Positions 47,728 to 59,600 of a stretch of 64,000 bases of DNA are shown here, piece by piece. Both the position numbers and the translations under genes were made by a program. Location of the stretch: the NCBI GenBank assembly GCA_037074535.1, contig CM073465.1, positions 60,295,949 to 60,359,948 on the forward strand. Reading direction: 5' to 3'. Origin of the DNA: Gleditsia sinensis (taxonomy: Eukaryota; Streptophyta; Magnoliopsida; Fabales; Fabaceae). Under the pieces are notes generated by a model. It had not been told where the DNA came from and searched no databases. It saw only the letters and a program-made list of their open reading frames with translations. Positions within the stretch are counted from its first letter, which is position 1. Every line of letters starts with the position of its first letter.

Positions 47728-48443
47728 TGATGCGTTCCTCTATACCAAGAAACGGAGTGTTTGGCGAAAGTAAGGACCGTCTTGAAAATTCAATGGATGT
47801 TTGATCGCCACGAGTTGCCTCGATAAGATCGGATTCAGTTCTTTGCCCAAAAAATAAGGGAAACTCTCACTTTAGAAGAAAACTCAATCTTTATTAATTA
47901 TCAAATCTGTCCAACATATATTTGAACTTAAAGAACTCTGATATAGACAATCAAACCTAACCCTAGTAGGAAAGCTAGAAGGCCTTAAACTCCTAATTGG
48001 ACTTCTAATAGAATATGACCCAAATAACACTAGTTATCTGACCCAACTAAACTAATAAAAATAAACCCATAATTAAACTACTAATTGGCCAGCATAAAGA
48101 ATAGGCCCAAATACTAATAATATCCAAAACAAAACCTATAACATAAAGCCCATAATACATCTTAAATCAATGCAGATTTGAACTAGTTATCTTCAAGATC
48201 CAAAAACTTTATTAGGCCTCCGAATTGCCCTTTTTAATGCCATCCTCAAGGCTGCAAAGTGTGGTCCACTTGATGTCTTGATTTGGTCCAATAACTTCCT
48301 CTTTAGCCTGCACATCCAAGATCAAGCCCAGTAAAATTTCTTTGGCCCGCTTTGCCCTGCTCTTAGTCATTGGACCGCTTATCCCTTGCAAAGGATCTTG
48401 GGAATGGTTTATAGTAGCTTTGACAGCACCTTGATCTCCATCA
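47728..48443 (-). repeat. 5' LTR of element 2
   Basis: 716 bp, ends TG and CA, next to the AATAT duplication. The adjacent primer site (minus strand TTTGGTATCAGAGC, 47714-47727) is identical in type to that of element 1. Confidence 0.9.
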
Positions 48444-50389
48444 AATATCATATAATATTTCATGCAAAAAGATTATTTATAGACACATGCATAGAAAGCT
48501 CCTCAATCTACACCCAAAAAAACCAAGCTTTATAACATACAAACCAAAATATAGTTAGAAGCAGAGATTCTACTTGTGGTATATAGAGCACTTCTAAAGT
48601 ACAAAATAATTAAGGCAAACAAATATTAAATAGAGCCCACTAGAACAAGATTGTGGTCACCATAGAATTGTTCTATATCACTTTACCGACATAGACGAAT
48701 CATACTCTGTATTCTTATATGAAAAATGTGAACAAGAAAGAAGTGAGTTTTGCAATTCAATTAGCTAATAACACATACTTTAATGGAATAGGACAAGCTA
48801 AAAGCAAAAGTTATAATCTTACACTTTAGATAAAGTTTTATACTCAGAAATATAAAACCCATTGATATTAATTTAACAGAAGTCAAAGGTTTACAATGTT
48901 CACTAAAAAAGATAAATGATCATATAAAAAAATGTAGCAAATTTTCAAGAATTCCATCACAATGAGAATAAAATAAATCATTTGAATTGAAATGGTCAGA
49001 ATGATTCCTTATCAGAACCATAATTTAATATTAAGCATATAGCAAGAGAAGGTAATCACCATATACATATACATATATAAACTAATGGTTTTTTTCCTAA
49101 ATACTAAAGGCATTCTACCCGAGTACTGAAAGCATTCTGCTAACATATCCATGTGTGTTGGCGGGCTAGCAACACCTCTACTAGCTAAAGTTCCAAGTAG
49201 CACCAAAATTTGCACCTACTGTTGTTAGTTAACAATATTTTTGAAAAAGATTCCTCTCAACAAAAATAGTATATGTAAAGATCAAAGTTTCGATCTAGTT
49301 TGATTAATCCAACAAACTTATATCAAGTTGTAACATAATTTACTAAACATTATTCCATAGGACACATTATGTGCCAAATCCAATGATCTGAGATCATGTT
49401 CTTGCCAATATACCTAGTGTTTCACATTCCATTCAAATCACATTATTCATAGAGTTTCTCACTTTTAGATATATGATTTAAAGTTTCTAATTCATATCAA
49501 ATATATCATAAAACATAATGTGTCAAAAAAATTTCCATATAACTAATAATTATATATCAATTTCATGACATGTTCAAAAATTTCAATCATGGTTCAGGCT
49601 CTATCTTCACAAATTTAAAATCTATTATGCTTGTCCTATATACCAAAGAGGCTCTAAAACAAAGACTATACAATTATTATAAATTTATCAACAACAAAAA
49701 ATAAAGCATTCAAAGTAAATACTAAGGACCAAAAAGTTTCCTAACAATCATAAGCATTTAGAAAATAATCTGGAAATGCAATAAGGAAACGTTAGAAGCA
49801 ACAAAACATGTCATAGAAGGCATGATTTGCTCATAGAAAAGTAGGTTCACTGTTATTTGATTCTTTATGCCAACTTTGAAGTCAATTCAAACAAAAAAAA
49901 ATTTCAAAATCGAATTCAGAAGGTCAAAAAACTTAGAAAACAACTATGAGAGGACAGTTATTATTCATGGTGGGTGGCTATTCACGCTGACTAGAGTTAC
50001 TATTTTCACCGATCAAAAATATGTTGTATAGCCGTGAAACTTTGGATCCTAAAGTTCTAACAGCTTTTAAATCCATCAATAGTGTTAGTTTTTCATTTTG
50101 AACTCTCAAAGTAAAGGTATTAGGACTCACCTTTCTTTAAGTTTTTCCTTCCATTACTTCGATCGGTTTTGGAGAAAATGATCGGCCAATGTCATAGTAC
50201 TCTTCATCTTAAATCATATGGTACTGGCAGCATTGCAAACAGCGGTTCAAAAGGACTTGAAATCTAGAGAGAGAAAACATAGAGAAAGAAAGTGAATAGT
50301 GAAGCTTTTGAAGAAAATTTTAGATGGGTGAAGGTTTAAAGTGCCAAGGGGCAATTTCATAATTTTGATCCTTTTTACACTTTATGGGC

Positions 50390-50640
50390 TAGCATCGCAA
50401 CACTAGAAATCTAGCATTGTGACAATGAACTCTCTGGATTCAAGGGCCTTCATGGTCTGATTCTAGTGTCGCGATACTGGATAAATGGTGTTGTAGCGCT
50501 GGCTTCACTAGATTTTAATATATGCATTTTGTGATTCTAGTGTCATGACGTTGGCCTCTCTAGATTATAATTTTGTGCTTCTTGAAAACTAGTGTCGCAA
50601 TGCTAGGAATATGGCATTGCAACATTGGCTCCTCTAGAAA
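50390..50640. repeat. Four spaced copies of a GTGTCGCRATRCTRG-type motif
   Basis: Variants of TCGCAACACTAG/GTCGCGATACTGG appear near 50394, 50467, 50541 and 50593, about 55-75 bp apart, several paired with an inverted partner (CATTGTGACAATG, TTGTAGCGCTGG). They lie within the Tekay-type LTR, near its presumed 5' end on the minus strand. Confidence 0.6.
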
Positions 50641-50919
50641 GTAATGTGTTGTTGCCTCAAAAATCTTAAAATTTTATATTTACACTCTTAAGATAAATCA
50701 GTAATTCTCTTAACAAACCATATAATAAGATAAAACATAACCATTTAAACTTATAAGTGTAACATATCACAAAAGGAAATGAATTTTGGGCTGAAACTTA
50801 ATCCATTTGAAAATAGGCTCAAAGAACTTTTCAACGATATGGTCATTTACTCAAAATGGGGTAAAATAAAAAAGTTATAATGTTTTAAAATTAAGAACAT
50901 TCGCTTGTTGCCTAGGCTC

Positions 50920-51570
50920 TTTTTTTGAAAAATGAAAGCCAGAGGCCAACTATCACTTGTTTGCTTTTGACTTCTCACAAATAGCACTTTTTATATCCAA
51001 CTGTTTCCTATTGCCTATACAAAATAGTTTGCAACATCAATCTTTAATGGCTCTTTTTGTGTGTCTAATGGCTAGTTTTCATAGGGCCTTATATATAGAA
51101 CCTTTCAAATGTGTTTTTAAGCAAAACCAAGTGCTATAATATGATTTCCAACTTGTTCTGATTTCTTTCATTTGAGTTATTAGTGCTTCAATTGTATACC
51201 AAGTGTGATGTATCCCTTGAGAGAAAAACAAAAGTAGTGAAGATCTTGGAGGGATTTATCTCTTGTAAGGGTGGTGTGCCCTGTTTTAAAGACAACACTA
51301 GTTTGAGTTGAAGTTTGTAAAGGCTCACGAGTGCCCAAAACTTGTGGATTAGTGAAGAAATTTCAAGTGGTTGCTTGTAGACTAGAGGTAGCCATGTATT
51401 AAAGACAAACCAGGATAAATATTTGAGTTTACTTCTCTCTATCCCTAAACTCTTTACATTTTAAGTTGTTATTTGTTGATGTTCTATTTTTTGATATTTT
51501 GAGTTGGTTCCCAAAGCTTAATACTTTTTCTTATGGTAACTTGTGATGACTAATTGTTAACAAAATTGAA
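50920..51570 (+). mobile_element. Possible truncated copia LTR
   Basis: The order of short motifs (GAGAGAAAAACAAA, a GTGAAGATCTTGGAGG stretch, GGCTCACGAGTGCCC, then a T-rich tail) resembles SIRE-type copia LTRs. No TG/CA ends, primer site or target duplication could be fixed. Confidence 0.3.
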
Positions 51571-51576
51571 AGATTG

Positions 51577-52074
51577 TCATATTTGTAATTTTACTCCATC
51601 TTTTATCAAAATAGTTTGTATTATAATTGTTTTGAAAAAAGTTTTTAAAAAAAACCAAGTTTTTGAAAACACTCTTGCATATTGGTTGTCTTTGTCTAAC
51701 GACATCGTTGACTCGAGAAAATGTAGGAAATATTGAATTTTGGAACTTCTTGTGAAATTCTTAACCATAAAAAGATGACAATTATTGCAACCCAACAATT
51801 TCATGTCAAGAGTTGAAAATTTGAAGCTACGTCTGTGAAGCCAAATTGCTGAGAAGCCATGACTGTGAACATCACTTAACAAATCAAAATATCCTGATTC
51901 AAGCTTCACATAATTACTCTCCAAAAATTTATACGGCACAACGATTTCAAGCCAATAAGGATCTGCAAGAATTGAAGATAGAGCAGAGGTAACCTTCTCT
52001 TCCGGATCTCCTGCATTTATGGATTGAAAAACTTCAATTACCGCGAAAGCACGAGAAGCTGCCAAAAAATCCAC
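51577..52074 (-). CDS. Short unrecognised ORF, probably an exon fragment
   Basis: An open frame of 165 codons, MDFLAASRAFAVIEVFQS at the start. About the first 100 residues have an ordinary soluble-protein composition (VTSALSSILADPYWLEIVVP, KLESGYFDLLSDVHSHGFSA). The remaining part overlaps AT-rich, possibly LTR-derived sequence and is unlikely to be real coding. I do not recognise the family. It is on the same strand as the PPR fragment 1.4 kb away, but nothing links them. It may be a fragment of a larger host gene or a retrocopy. Confidence 0.3.
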   Translation of the reverse strand: MDFLAASRAFAVIEVFQSINAGDPEEKVTSALSSILADPYWLEIVVPYKFLESNYVKLESGYFDLLSDVHSHGFSAIWLHRRSFKFSTLDMKLLGCNNCHLFMVKNFTRSSKIQYFLHFLESTMSLDKDNQYARVFSKTWFFLKTFFKTIIIQTILIKDGVKLQI

Positions 52075-53519
52075 CTAAGATTAAAACTAGAGATAAACAT
52101 TTCTTCCCAATCCTCAACAAGGTAGTTCTTAATTTCTAGATTGATTAGAGTGCTCCAAGAAGATTTCTCATCTTTGCCAAAATTGATATTCTAATAAAGA
52201 AGTGGAGCAGAATCATGGACCAGAGAGAGGGTTCAAATGGGCCATTATCTACTATTTCTGCTTTTGATTGAACCATTTCGGCCCCCTCCACGTTGCCATG
52301 GTCGTCGCTGCCTCCTCTGCTTTGATTATCTCGTTCCTCGCTGTCGTCGCTTCGGCCATGTCCTCCACCTCCACTATGACGTTACCTATCTGCTCTCCTT
52401 TCGCTTGTCTATCTGCTGCCTTACAATTAACTCATTGAGGTGAATCTAATGAAGATGCTTGGCAACATTTATCTGTGGCACCGATGACTGTGGCATCATC
52501 TTGAAGTGGATTTTCAAATTCCTAACTGTCATAGAAAAAATTTGCTTGAGGATCTCCAAGCATTCATAATAGCGTACTTTCTACTTACGGTCCATGTTAA
52601 GCTATTGAACCACTTTAGTGTGGTTAAACTACTTTATTTTTTGTTTTTCAAATAATTTTACAAGTTATTAGTATTATAAGATTAATTCCTCTCAAACTCT
52701 ACTCCAACAAAAATTGTTAAGAAAGCTACTTTCTCCCAATGAAATCTGTCAAGAACCTCCCAATCTGAAAAAACTAATGTCACGGAGCTGGGTATCAAAA
52801 ATTGGATGGGTCATAATTAAATGTGAATTTCTACTATAATTTTATATTTTTATGAAAGAAATTTTTTTATTTTCTATTAAAAAGTAAATAAAACTCAATC
52901 ATACATATGATTAAAAAAAATTCATAACAATCTAGCATTAAAATTAAAAGTAATTAAATTCATATATTTTTTTGTTATTATTTTCTTGGTAATATTTCAT
53001 AATAACTACATTGTTACTTTTATGTTGTTATTTAATTTAATTTTTTTTCATTGGAAATTAACTATTGAGAACATATATTTTAATATAAAAAATTATTAAT
53101 TCTTTTATATATTTATGACAACATTTATGCCAGCCATGGGTCTAACTGGTTGAACCAATTGACCCATGTCTCGACAGTCTGATCTATCCATATTTTGGGT
53201 TGGGTTCAAAACATTGCCTGAAGCTCGTACAACTGTGTTTTTTTAATGAAATTATTTACATTAATCTGCCTAAAATATGACGACGACATTTACGGAAATA
53301 TATTTTTCGGATAAACAACAACCGATTTGGGTCATTTTTTTCACTTGCTATTATGTGATTCAAAAATTGATAAAATAGTATTTTGTGCGTTGCTCCTTTA
53401 GCGGATAACTGCCTTGGGCTTGAATCCATATATAACACTATCAAATCAAAGAAAAGCCCTTTGTCCTTTAATCTACAATGACTACAAGCATATAGAAAAC
53501 ACCAAGACTGTAACTTAAT
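52075..53519. other. Spacer with a GC-richer stretch
   Basis: About 52270-52440 is unusually C-rich (GTCGTCGCTGCCTCC...). From an ATG at 52298 the plus strand encodes about 46 residues, hydrophobic at first (MVVAASSALIISFLAVV). This could be a first exon or chance. The rest is AT-rich with nothing recognised. Confidence 0.35.
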
Positions 53520-53858
53520 TTACCTGCAAATTTGGCTGCTGCATCTGATGAAAGACCTTGATGGCTTCTTATCCTTGCCAAACCCATAAGGGGCAATCAT
53601 TGAGCTCCATAATACAACTACCTTAAACCTCCGTGATGAATAGGTAGAACTTTCATATATGCTCGAACAATCAAATGAGCTTGGAATATATGGGTGAACA
53701 TATTGGGTTCTGAGTATACAAGCTTGGAGTATGTGAGAGAACATATGGAGTTCTTCCCATATCTTAGCTTCAAAGTTGTCAAACGCTTCTTTTACTCTTC
53801 CTTTAGAACAAAGGCTTTCAAATTGTTCTTTGAGAACCACAAGGTGCCCATTTTGCAA
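53520..53858 (-). pseudogene. Pentatricopeptide-repeat protein, N-terminal fragment
   Basis: The start (HLVVLKEQFESLCSKGRVKE) and the following EAFDNFEAKIWEE...FSHILQACI resemble the N-terminus of plant PLS-class PPR proteins such as those related to Arabidopsis At2g13600. After about 50 residues the sequence loses the repeat pattern except for VVVLWSSMIAPYGFGKDK. PPR proteins of this class bind organelle RNA; a fragment this short would not. It is truncated and degenerate. The assignment is by recall of the family pattern. Confidence 0.5.
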
Positions 53859-53900
53859 ATGGGTTTTGAAGGAAATTGCGAAGAAGTGTGAAATTGGGGA

Positions 53901-54234
53901 GGAAGTTAGGATTTCAAATTCCGATTGGGAATGAATTGGGGAATTTGATGCTATTTAGGGATTTTAAGAGTCATGTGCTTGTCACATGCTAAAATCATCA
54001 AGAATTTAACGAAATTAAACCACGAGGCAATAATCTACTAATAGAGCAAAGTATGGAAAGCATATTGTCCACTTTTGAGCCATAAGATAGCAAAGTGAAA
54101 ACAGGCCAAACCATAGAGCAGGAAACTGTATTTTACCCCTTTTTTCATTTTATATTAACCCTATTATCAATCACGTGGTCCGAACAAACACTTAAAGGGG
54201 TTTTTTATTTATTATAATGATTGTGACACTAATA
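53901..54234. other. Spacer
   Basis: No feature recognised between the PPR fragment and the next LTR. Confidence 0.4.
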
Positions 54235-55310
54235 TGATATACAAGAAAGGGAACCAAGAGGAGGAGGATCTAGTTTTTAAAAGAAACCTTTTTTATTTTC
54301 AAAAACAATAGAACTCAAGTTCTTGCCAATGGATTTAGAATAACTATGCACACGAAGCTATGAACACCATAAGATATTAAATAACAATTCAAGAATCAAC
54401 ATAAATAAATATAAAAGAAGTAAGGGAATAGAGATTGTGCAAATTCTATTTATAGTGGTTTAGTTACATTGTGTGCCTACCTAAATCCAATTCCCAAGCC
54501 GAACTTGAGATTTTTCTTCATTGTGAAACTTTAATGTACAAGCTCTAAGCCTCCTTGCTTGATTTACAACCTCTTGAAGATTATTTGAATCCAAAATAAC
54601 TTCAGGCATACTTTCCCCCATTTTTATTCCAAAAAACAGAGCACTTTCACTTTAGAGATTCTCCCAAGAGTCTAATCCACTCTCTGATACTTGGGTAGAG
54701 TAATTCTTTCAAGATGGAAGAGTAATAAATGCTCCAAATGAGCTCTACAAAGAATCAAAACTCTAAAGAGTAGATTTTAAAGATGAAGAACAATGAATGC
54801 TTCACCAAATGATAGATGAAAGAACTTAGAACAAGCTTTTCTATTTGCAATCAATTCATCACACTCTTGTTATTGAAGCATGGGAGGATTTGTTCTTTGT
54901 AGATATCCATGTTTTTAATTGTTGGAGAGCTTGTAGAGCAGAAAATAGCTCCTCATCTGCTCTTATTCTCTAGAATCTACAAATTCTTCTAGAAATTTCC
55001 AAGAATCATGCTCTTTCATTTTGATGGCGCTCTTCACCATATTTTTCTTGTCGCTTTTATTCTGAGGAGTATTTGAGGTTCTTCAATCCCTTCCAAACTT
55101 CCTACTCCTTTGTTCACACAGTGATCTTGATCGTGCTCCATATGTTTCTCTTATTCTGTGGAGTCCAACTAATTGATTCTTTTTATAAGACTTCGAAAAG
55201 CTCTTCTAAACTTTTGTAAAAGACCTTCAAAGAATTTTCCAATAAGCTCAACAAAAAAAAACTCCTATGAAGCAATACCTTTCGCATCCTTTAAGTTAGG
55301 TGTAACAACA
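54235..55310 (-). mobile_element. Copia (SIRE-like) LTR, probably solo
   Basis: On the minus strand it begins TGTTGTTACACC near 55310 and ends CTCCTCTTGGTTCCC...TTGTATATCA near 54235, the typical C-rich 3' end of SIRE-type copia LTRs. The middle contains AAACCACTATAAATAG, a likely TATA area. No matching 5-bp duplication was found at these ends, so boundaries may be a few bases off. No internal region is adjacent. Confidence 0.5.
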
Positions 55311-55377
55311 TGTGTTTTTTCAATTAATTAATTAAACTTGCACCAAATTCAACAAGGGTATGTAAGCATCTAGTTTA

Positions 55378-55775
55378 GGGCCTCTTTGGTTTACTAATAT
55401 TTTGTTTTTATTTTCATTAAAAATAAAAAATATGACTGAAAATATGTTTGGTAGAATTTAAAAAAAAAAATATTTTCATAAACAGAGTGAAAACAAAAAA
55501 AAACTAAAAGATATTTTTAATATTTTTGAAAAATAATTAATGACATTTTTATAATTCTAAAAGAAAATATATCATAGATATTAAAGAAAAATAAAATAAT
55601 ATCACCATTATTGAAGATCAAACTCAATAATCAAATAACTTTTAAAGCTATTTATGCTAATTTAATTTAATATATGAACAACTTTTTAACTTTACAGAAC
55701 AAACGTATTTTTAAATAATAAAAACTTTCAAATGAAAACAAAGAATGAAAATTGAAAATCACATATGGGAGGATC
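55378..55775 (+). mobile_element. MITE, second copy of the 27-kb family
   Basis: Starts GGGCCTCTTTGGTTTAC and continues TTTTGTTTTTATTTTC. The far end is inverted (GAAAACAAAGAATGAAAA near 55734). It matches 27046-27455 in reverse orientation. No ORF. Confidence 0.5.
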
Positions 55776-57112
55776 TAAGAGTATAGCAAGAAAAGAACAT
55801 GAAATAGTAATAATGCATATTTATTTTTTTGAAAAATCAAAGAACATGATAATGATATTATATAATTGATTCTCTTACGAGGTGAAGATTGGGAATTTCA
55901 TGACTAGAGGAGCCTTATACATTGTAATGCACAAAAAGAAAAATAATTCCTATGGCAATTATGACTTTAGGATTATCAGTGTAGGTACTTTGTTTAAACA
56001 CCAAACAAAAATTGATTTATTGTCATAAGGAGAAAAAAATCAACCCAACTTTTACTTTCTGTGCCTTTCTTTCTCTTTTCTTTTGCATTATCTATCAACC
56101 CAAATATGATGTTTGTTGTATATATTGTGGATCATTCTTGGTCTATTGTTTTGAATAATTTGGTGAATATGTTAAATGGTTGAGATTGATACATACTGCT
56201 TTAACAAGAAAAGACAAATCATGTACACTTGCTCAAATCATGGACAGTTGGAAATGTTGAAAAGGAAATATGGCATACATGAGCTATCTAAGCGTCCAGC
56301 CCTCCAGAGATGGTAGCTTCTGCAGCTAAGAAAATAGAAAATCAAAATGAAAATGTTGGTTAAGTAGATGGTGATTCATGGTATAAATGAGATAGCGAAA
56401 GAGCTGAAGAAAATATATCCTGGCTTGTTTTTCCAATCTTAGAAACATGATGTTATCTTAATGGGAAATCCTATTAATTATTTCAAAAACTGTCAGAAAT
56501 AATATAAAAATAAACATTATTTGACCTCGGAAATTATTTTAAAAAAATCTTTCCTTTAGAGCAGTCACAACCACAACATTTGAGAAATTATTGGGGAAAA
56601 TTTGTGACCGCTTAAAGTATGCTAAAAAAAAATAGAATCAATCACAAAATCTCTTCGTTGTTGTAGTGAAACCAAGATGGTAAAATCACGCAAAGTAGTT
56701 TATCTAACCCAGAAAAAAATAAATTCACGCAAAGTAATTAGAAAAATTCATAATTATATTAATCATTAAAAAGTTATACAATGAGTTTTTCAAACAAATC
56801 TATAAAATTTCTAAAAGATATGGTTGTGCGCTATAATTACATTAACCAAAGAATTGTGTGCTACTGAGATGGTTGTGTTCTTTCCCATCTAAGAAAGATG
56901 GTTGCGTATATTAGCTTGTGATGACTGTCATATTTGTGTCTCCTATCGTGTTAACGTGAACGTTGATGCTTTTTGACTGGCCCATGGCTATGTATTGTGT
57001 CTAGCAAATAGCAATTGTACTATGGTCAATCTGATGCTGCAAAAGGATGATCAATTCCTTTTATTCCAAAATTGTTTGCTTAGTTGAATTTTTTTATCCC
57101 AAAATTCAACAA
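55776..57112. other. AT-rich intergenic DNA
   Basis: Nothing identified. About 56550-56700 contains weak repeats of CACAAAATCT/TCACGCAAAGTA type only. Confidence 0.35.
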
Positions 57113-57214
57113 GGTGTTATAGTGTGAATGTGTTTGCTTGGAGGGATTTAAAATTTGAAGTGTGTGGTGCGTGGAATAGGTTTCCAATCCATCCTATCCC
57201 ACTCCACTTCATCT

Positions 57215-57425
57215 CATTACTTTTTTTGTTCTAGTCATACCAAGAGGTCCAAAGACTTTGAGGAAGGAAAATGATGGGAGATAAACTCTTGAGGAAGGGA
57301 AAAGGGATAGAGATAGGGGATAAACCCCCTACTGAGAGATCGAACCCTTTACCAAACAGACTTCCGGACACTTAACGCCAAAGGAGGTTTTACTGCACTA
57401 CTAGAGATGCTGGCTAATTACATTT
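57215..57425 (-). mobile_element. SINE, copy in first duplicate
   Basis: On the minus strand there is a tRNA-like head with a pol III B-box-like GGTTCGATCTC (about 57340), a body, and the short A-tail ACAAAAAAAG. Possible target duplication GTAATTAG/GTAATGAG at the two ends. The same layout recurs in the second duplicate. Confidence 0.55.
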
Positions 57426-57634
57426 TAATATCCAAACAAAGTTTGGATATTAAATTCTCCCCACACCATCCCATCCCAACTTATCCTTTCAATGAATCCC
57501 TAAAGTAGTATCTTTGAAATTTCTGTGAACACTGTGTTATTGTGTGAATGTGTTTGCTTGGAGGGATTTAAAAATTGAAGTGTGTGGTGGGTGAAATAGG
57601 TTTCCAACCCCATCCCTACCCACTCCACATCATT

Positions 57635-57805
57635 TCGTTATTTTTTTTTTTTGGGGGGTCATACAAGGAGGTTTTAGAACCTACACAAAGAAAAGGGATG
57701 GAGGATCAACCTCTTACCAAGGGATCAAACCCTCTACTCATAGCACTTAAGGTCAGGGGAGGTGTCACTGCGCAACCAAGGGCACTGACTTATCACTTTT
57801 TAATA
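57635..57805 (-). mobile_element. SINE, copy in second duplicate
   Basis: On the minus strand: CTTGGTTGCGCAGTGACACC near 57790-57770 (A-box area), GGGTTTGATCCC (B-box-like, about 57730), CCCTTTTCTTTGTGTAGG, then an A-tail CCCCCCAAAAAAAAAAAA near 57650-57635. This is a common plant SINE arrangement. The head is better preserved than in the first copy. Confidence 0.6.
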
Positions 57806-57876
57806 TCCAAACAATAGTTTGGATACCACCCCACTCCACCATATCCCAGCCTATATCTTTGAAATTTATCTTAGCT

Positions 57877-58289
57877 ATTAACCTATTTCTTATTTATAAT
57901 CTTTTTGATATGAACTAAAGTAATAATTAAACTAATAATAAAACACTTAACTATTTTTTTTCTATGTTTGATAAATTATTGTTTACCTTACCCAAGTGCT
58001 GCTACTAGTGTCACCATTTTCATCCTATGTTTGAGTTATAGAATTCTAATTAACAAAATTCTTAAGAGAATTAAAATTATAATAGTGGATGACATAATTG
58101 GGTGAAATTAAACATGGCTCAAAATATAAAGGGCTTATCATCTTGAGAATGTCTTCTAAGAATTTTGTAGCATCATCCAACAACAACAATAATTAAATCA
58201 TTTCTCACTAGGTGGATTCAACTGCATAGATAAAATGACACTACAATGTCCTATTATAAATAAGGTTAAAAAAGATATTATTAATTGAT
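57877..58289. other. Spacer
   Basis: AT-rich with no recognised feature. Confidence 0.35.
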
Positions 58290-59600
58290 AAATTTTTTTT
58301 AATAGTTGTACCTATTGTTTTATTTGACCTCCATCTACCTCTAATTATCGGACTATTCTCCATCTTATCTACTCTTTGCAGTAGAGTTTCTGCAACTTTT
58401 TCTCACACATGGTCAAACCACCTTAAACGAAATTTTATCATATTCTCCACAATAGGTGTTACCCTAACTTTCTCTCTAATGCACTTATTCTTAACCATTT
58501 CTCTTATATCCACACATGCAACACAACATTTTCATTTTTGCGACATTGAGTTTATTTTCATGTTGTCTTTTAATCACCTAACATTCAGTATTATACAATA
58601 TTGTCGGTCTTTTAGTTGTACAATAGAATTTTTTTTAAACCTTGAGTGACAATTTTCTATCACAAATAACACTCGAAACTTTCTTATATTTCATCCATCA
58701 CACATAAATCATATGGTTTACATCCTCCTTTACTTTTTTATCATTTTGTATAATAGACTCAAAATATTTTAAACTTGTGACTTGTTTTATAAAATGATCT
58801 CTAAGTTTTACTTCTAAAATCGTATTTGTTTGTCTTTTACTAAAATTACATTCTATATATTATGTTTTATTTTTACTTATACAAAAGTCATATGTTTTGA
58901 AAACTTGTCTCTATGACTCTAATTTCATATTTATTTTCTCTTTCGATTCAACAACTAGTACTATATTGTCTGCAAAAATCATACATCAAGGTCTCCAATA
59001 TTAAATATGTTCAATAACTGCATCCAAAATTAAGTTAAAAAAATATGGATTCAGAGATGAATTTTGACGTAGTCTTATAGTTGTAAGAAAATCTTTTATG
59101 TCCCCATTCTGTGTTCTCATGCAAGTCGTAATCTTATCGTACATATCTTTGATTGTTCGAATATAAATAATATGTATTCTTTTCTTCTCTAAATCCTTCA
59201 TAAAACATCTCTCACTCTATCATATGTCTTTTTTCAAATCAATGAAAACTATATGTAAATCTTTTTTATTTCTTTAATATCTCTCCATCAATTTCTGCAG
59301 TAAGTAAATTGATTCCATAGTTGACTTTATTGGCATGAAACCAAATTGATTTTCTGTAACTTGAATCTTTTGTCTTAATCTATGCTCAATGACCTTCTCT
59401 CATAACTTCATAGTATGGCTTATAAAGTTAATCTCTCTATAATTTGTACAGTTCTATATGTCTCTTTTATTTTTATAGATAGAGATTAAAGTACTCATCC
59501 TCCATTCATCCAACATTTTCTTACATCTTATTATCTCATTAAACAACTTAGTAAGACAACTTATATCTTTCCTACCTAGACATTTCTATACTTCAATAGG
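58290..59600 (-). pseudogene. RTE-type LINE reverse transcriptase remnant
   Basis: The minus strand, with several stops, reads through RT landmarks in order: NQFGFMPIKSTMESIYLLQK (about 59370-59310), LHIVFIDLKKDI, IYIRTIKDMYDKITTCMRTQ, RQNSSLNPYFFNLILD, MIFADNIVLV (FADD box changed to FADN), SKNKT-YIECNFS and, near the end, MLCCMCGY. This is the RTE clade pattern of plants. No endonuclease part is visible, so it is 5'-truncated, as usual for LINEs. Inactive. Confidence 0.82.

Larger units (their letters stand above)
41925..48443 (-). mobile_element. CRM-like Ty3/gypsy element 2, near-complete
   Basis: LTRs at 41925-42637 and 47728-48443 both read TGATG to CCATCA on the plus strand and are flanked by the exact duplication AATAT (41920-41924 and 48444-48448). 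Minus-strand order: primer site, gag, protease, RT, RNase H, integrase, polypurine tract. Gaps in the coding region are due only to point stops and small frameshifts. Pol runs into the 3' LTR as in element 1. LTRs differ by a few percent by eye. This is the likely full-length relative of the deleted element 1. Clade assignment rests on layout and motifs, not on a tree. Confidence 0.88.
41821..50764 (-). mobile_element. 5' LTR of Tekay/Del-type element, split by CRM-like element 2
   Basis: The plus-strand left end TTTCATGACC (41821) resembles TGTCATGGCC of the solo LTR at 32112, and the right end is probably AAGTGTAACA at 50764. Subtracting element 2 and its AATAT duplication leaves about 2.4 kb, close to the other Tekay-type LTRs. 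Internal landmarks agree: a CATATAGCAAGAG motif near 49035 and TATTCA/TCACCG sequences near 49970-50010. The right end is inferred. The element's 3' LTR is not in the window. Confidence 0.6.
57113..57876. repeat. Tandem duplication, 420-bp period, two copies
   Basis: GTGTGAATGTGTTTGCTTGG begins at 57122 and again at 57542, and similarity continues through GGTTTCCAA, the embedded SINE, and ATCCAAACAAAGTTTGGAT / ATCCAAACAATAGTTTGGAT to TATCTTTGAAATTT. The copies have diverged and the second is about 80 bp shorter. Each ends in a palindrome around TCCAAAC..GTTTGGA. Confidence 0.8.
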
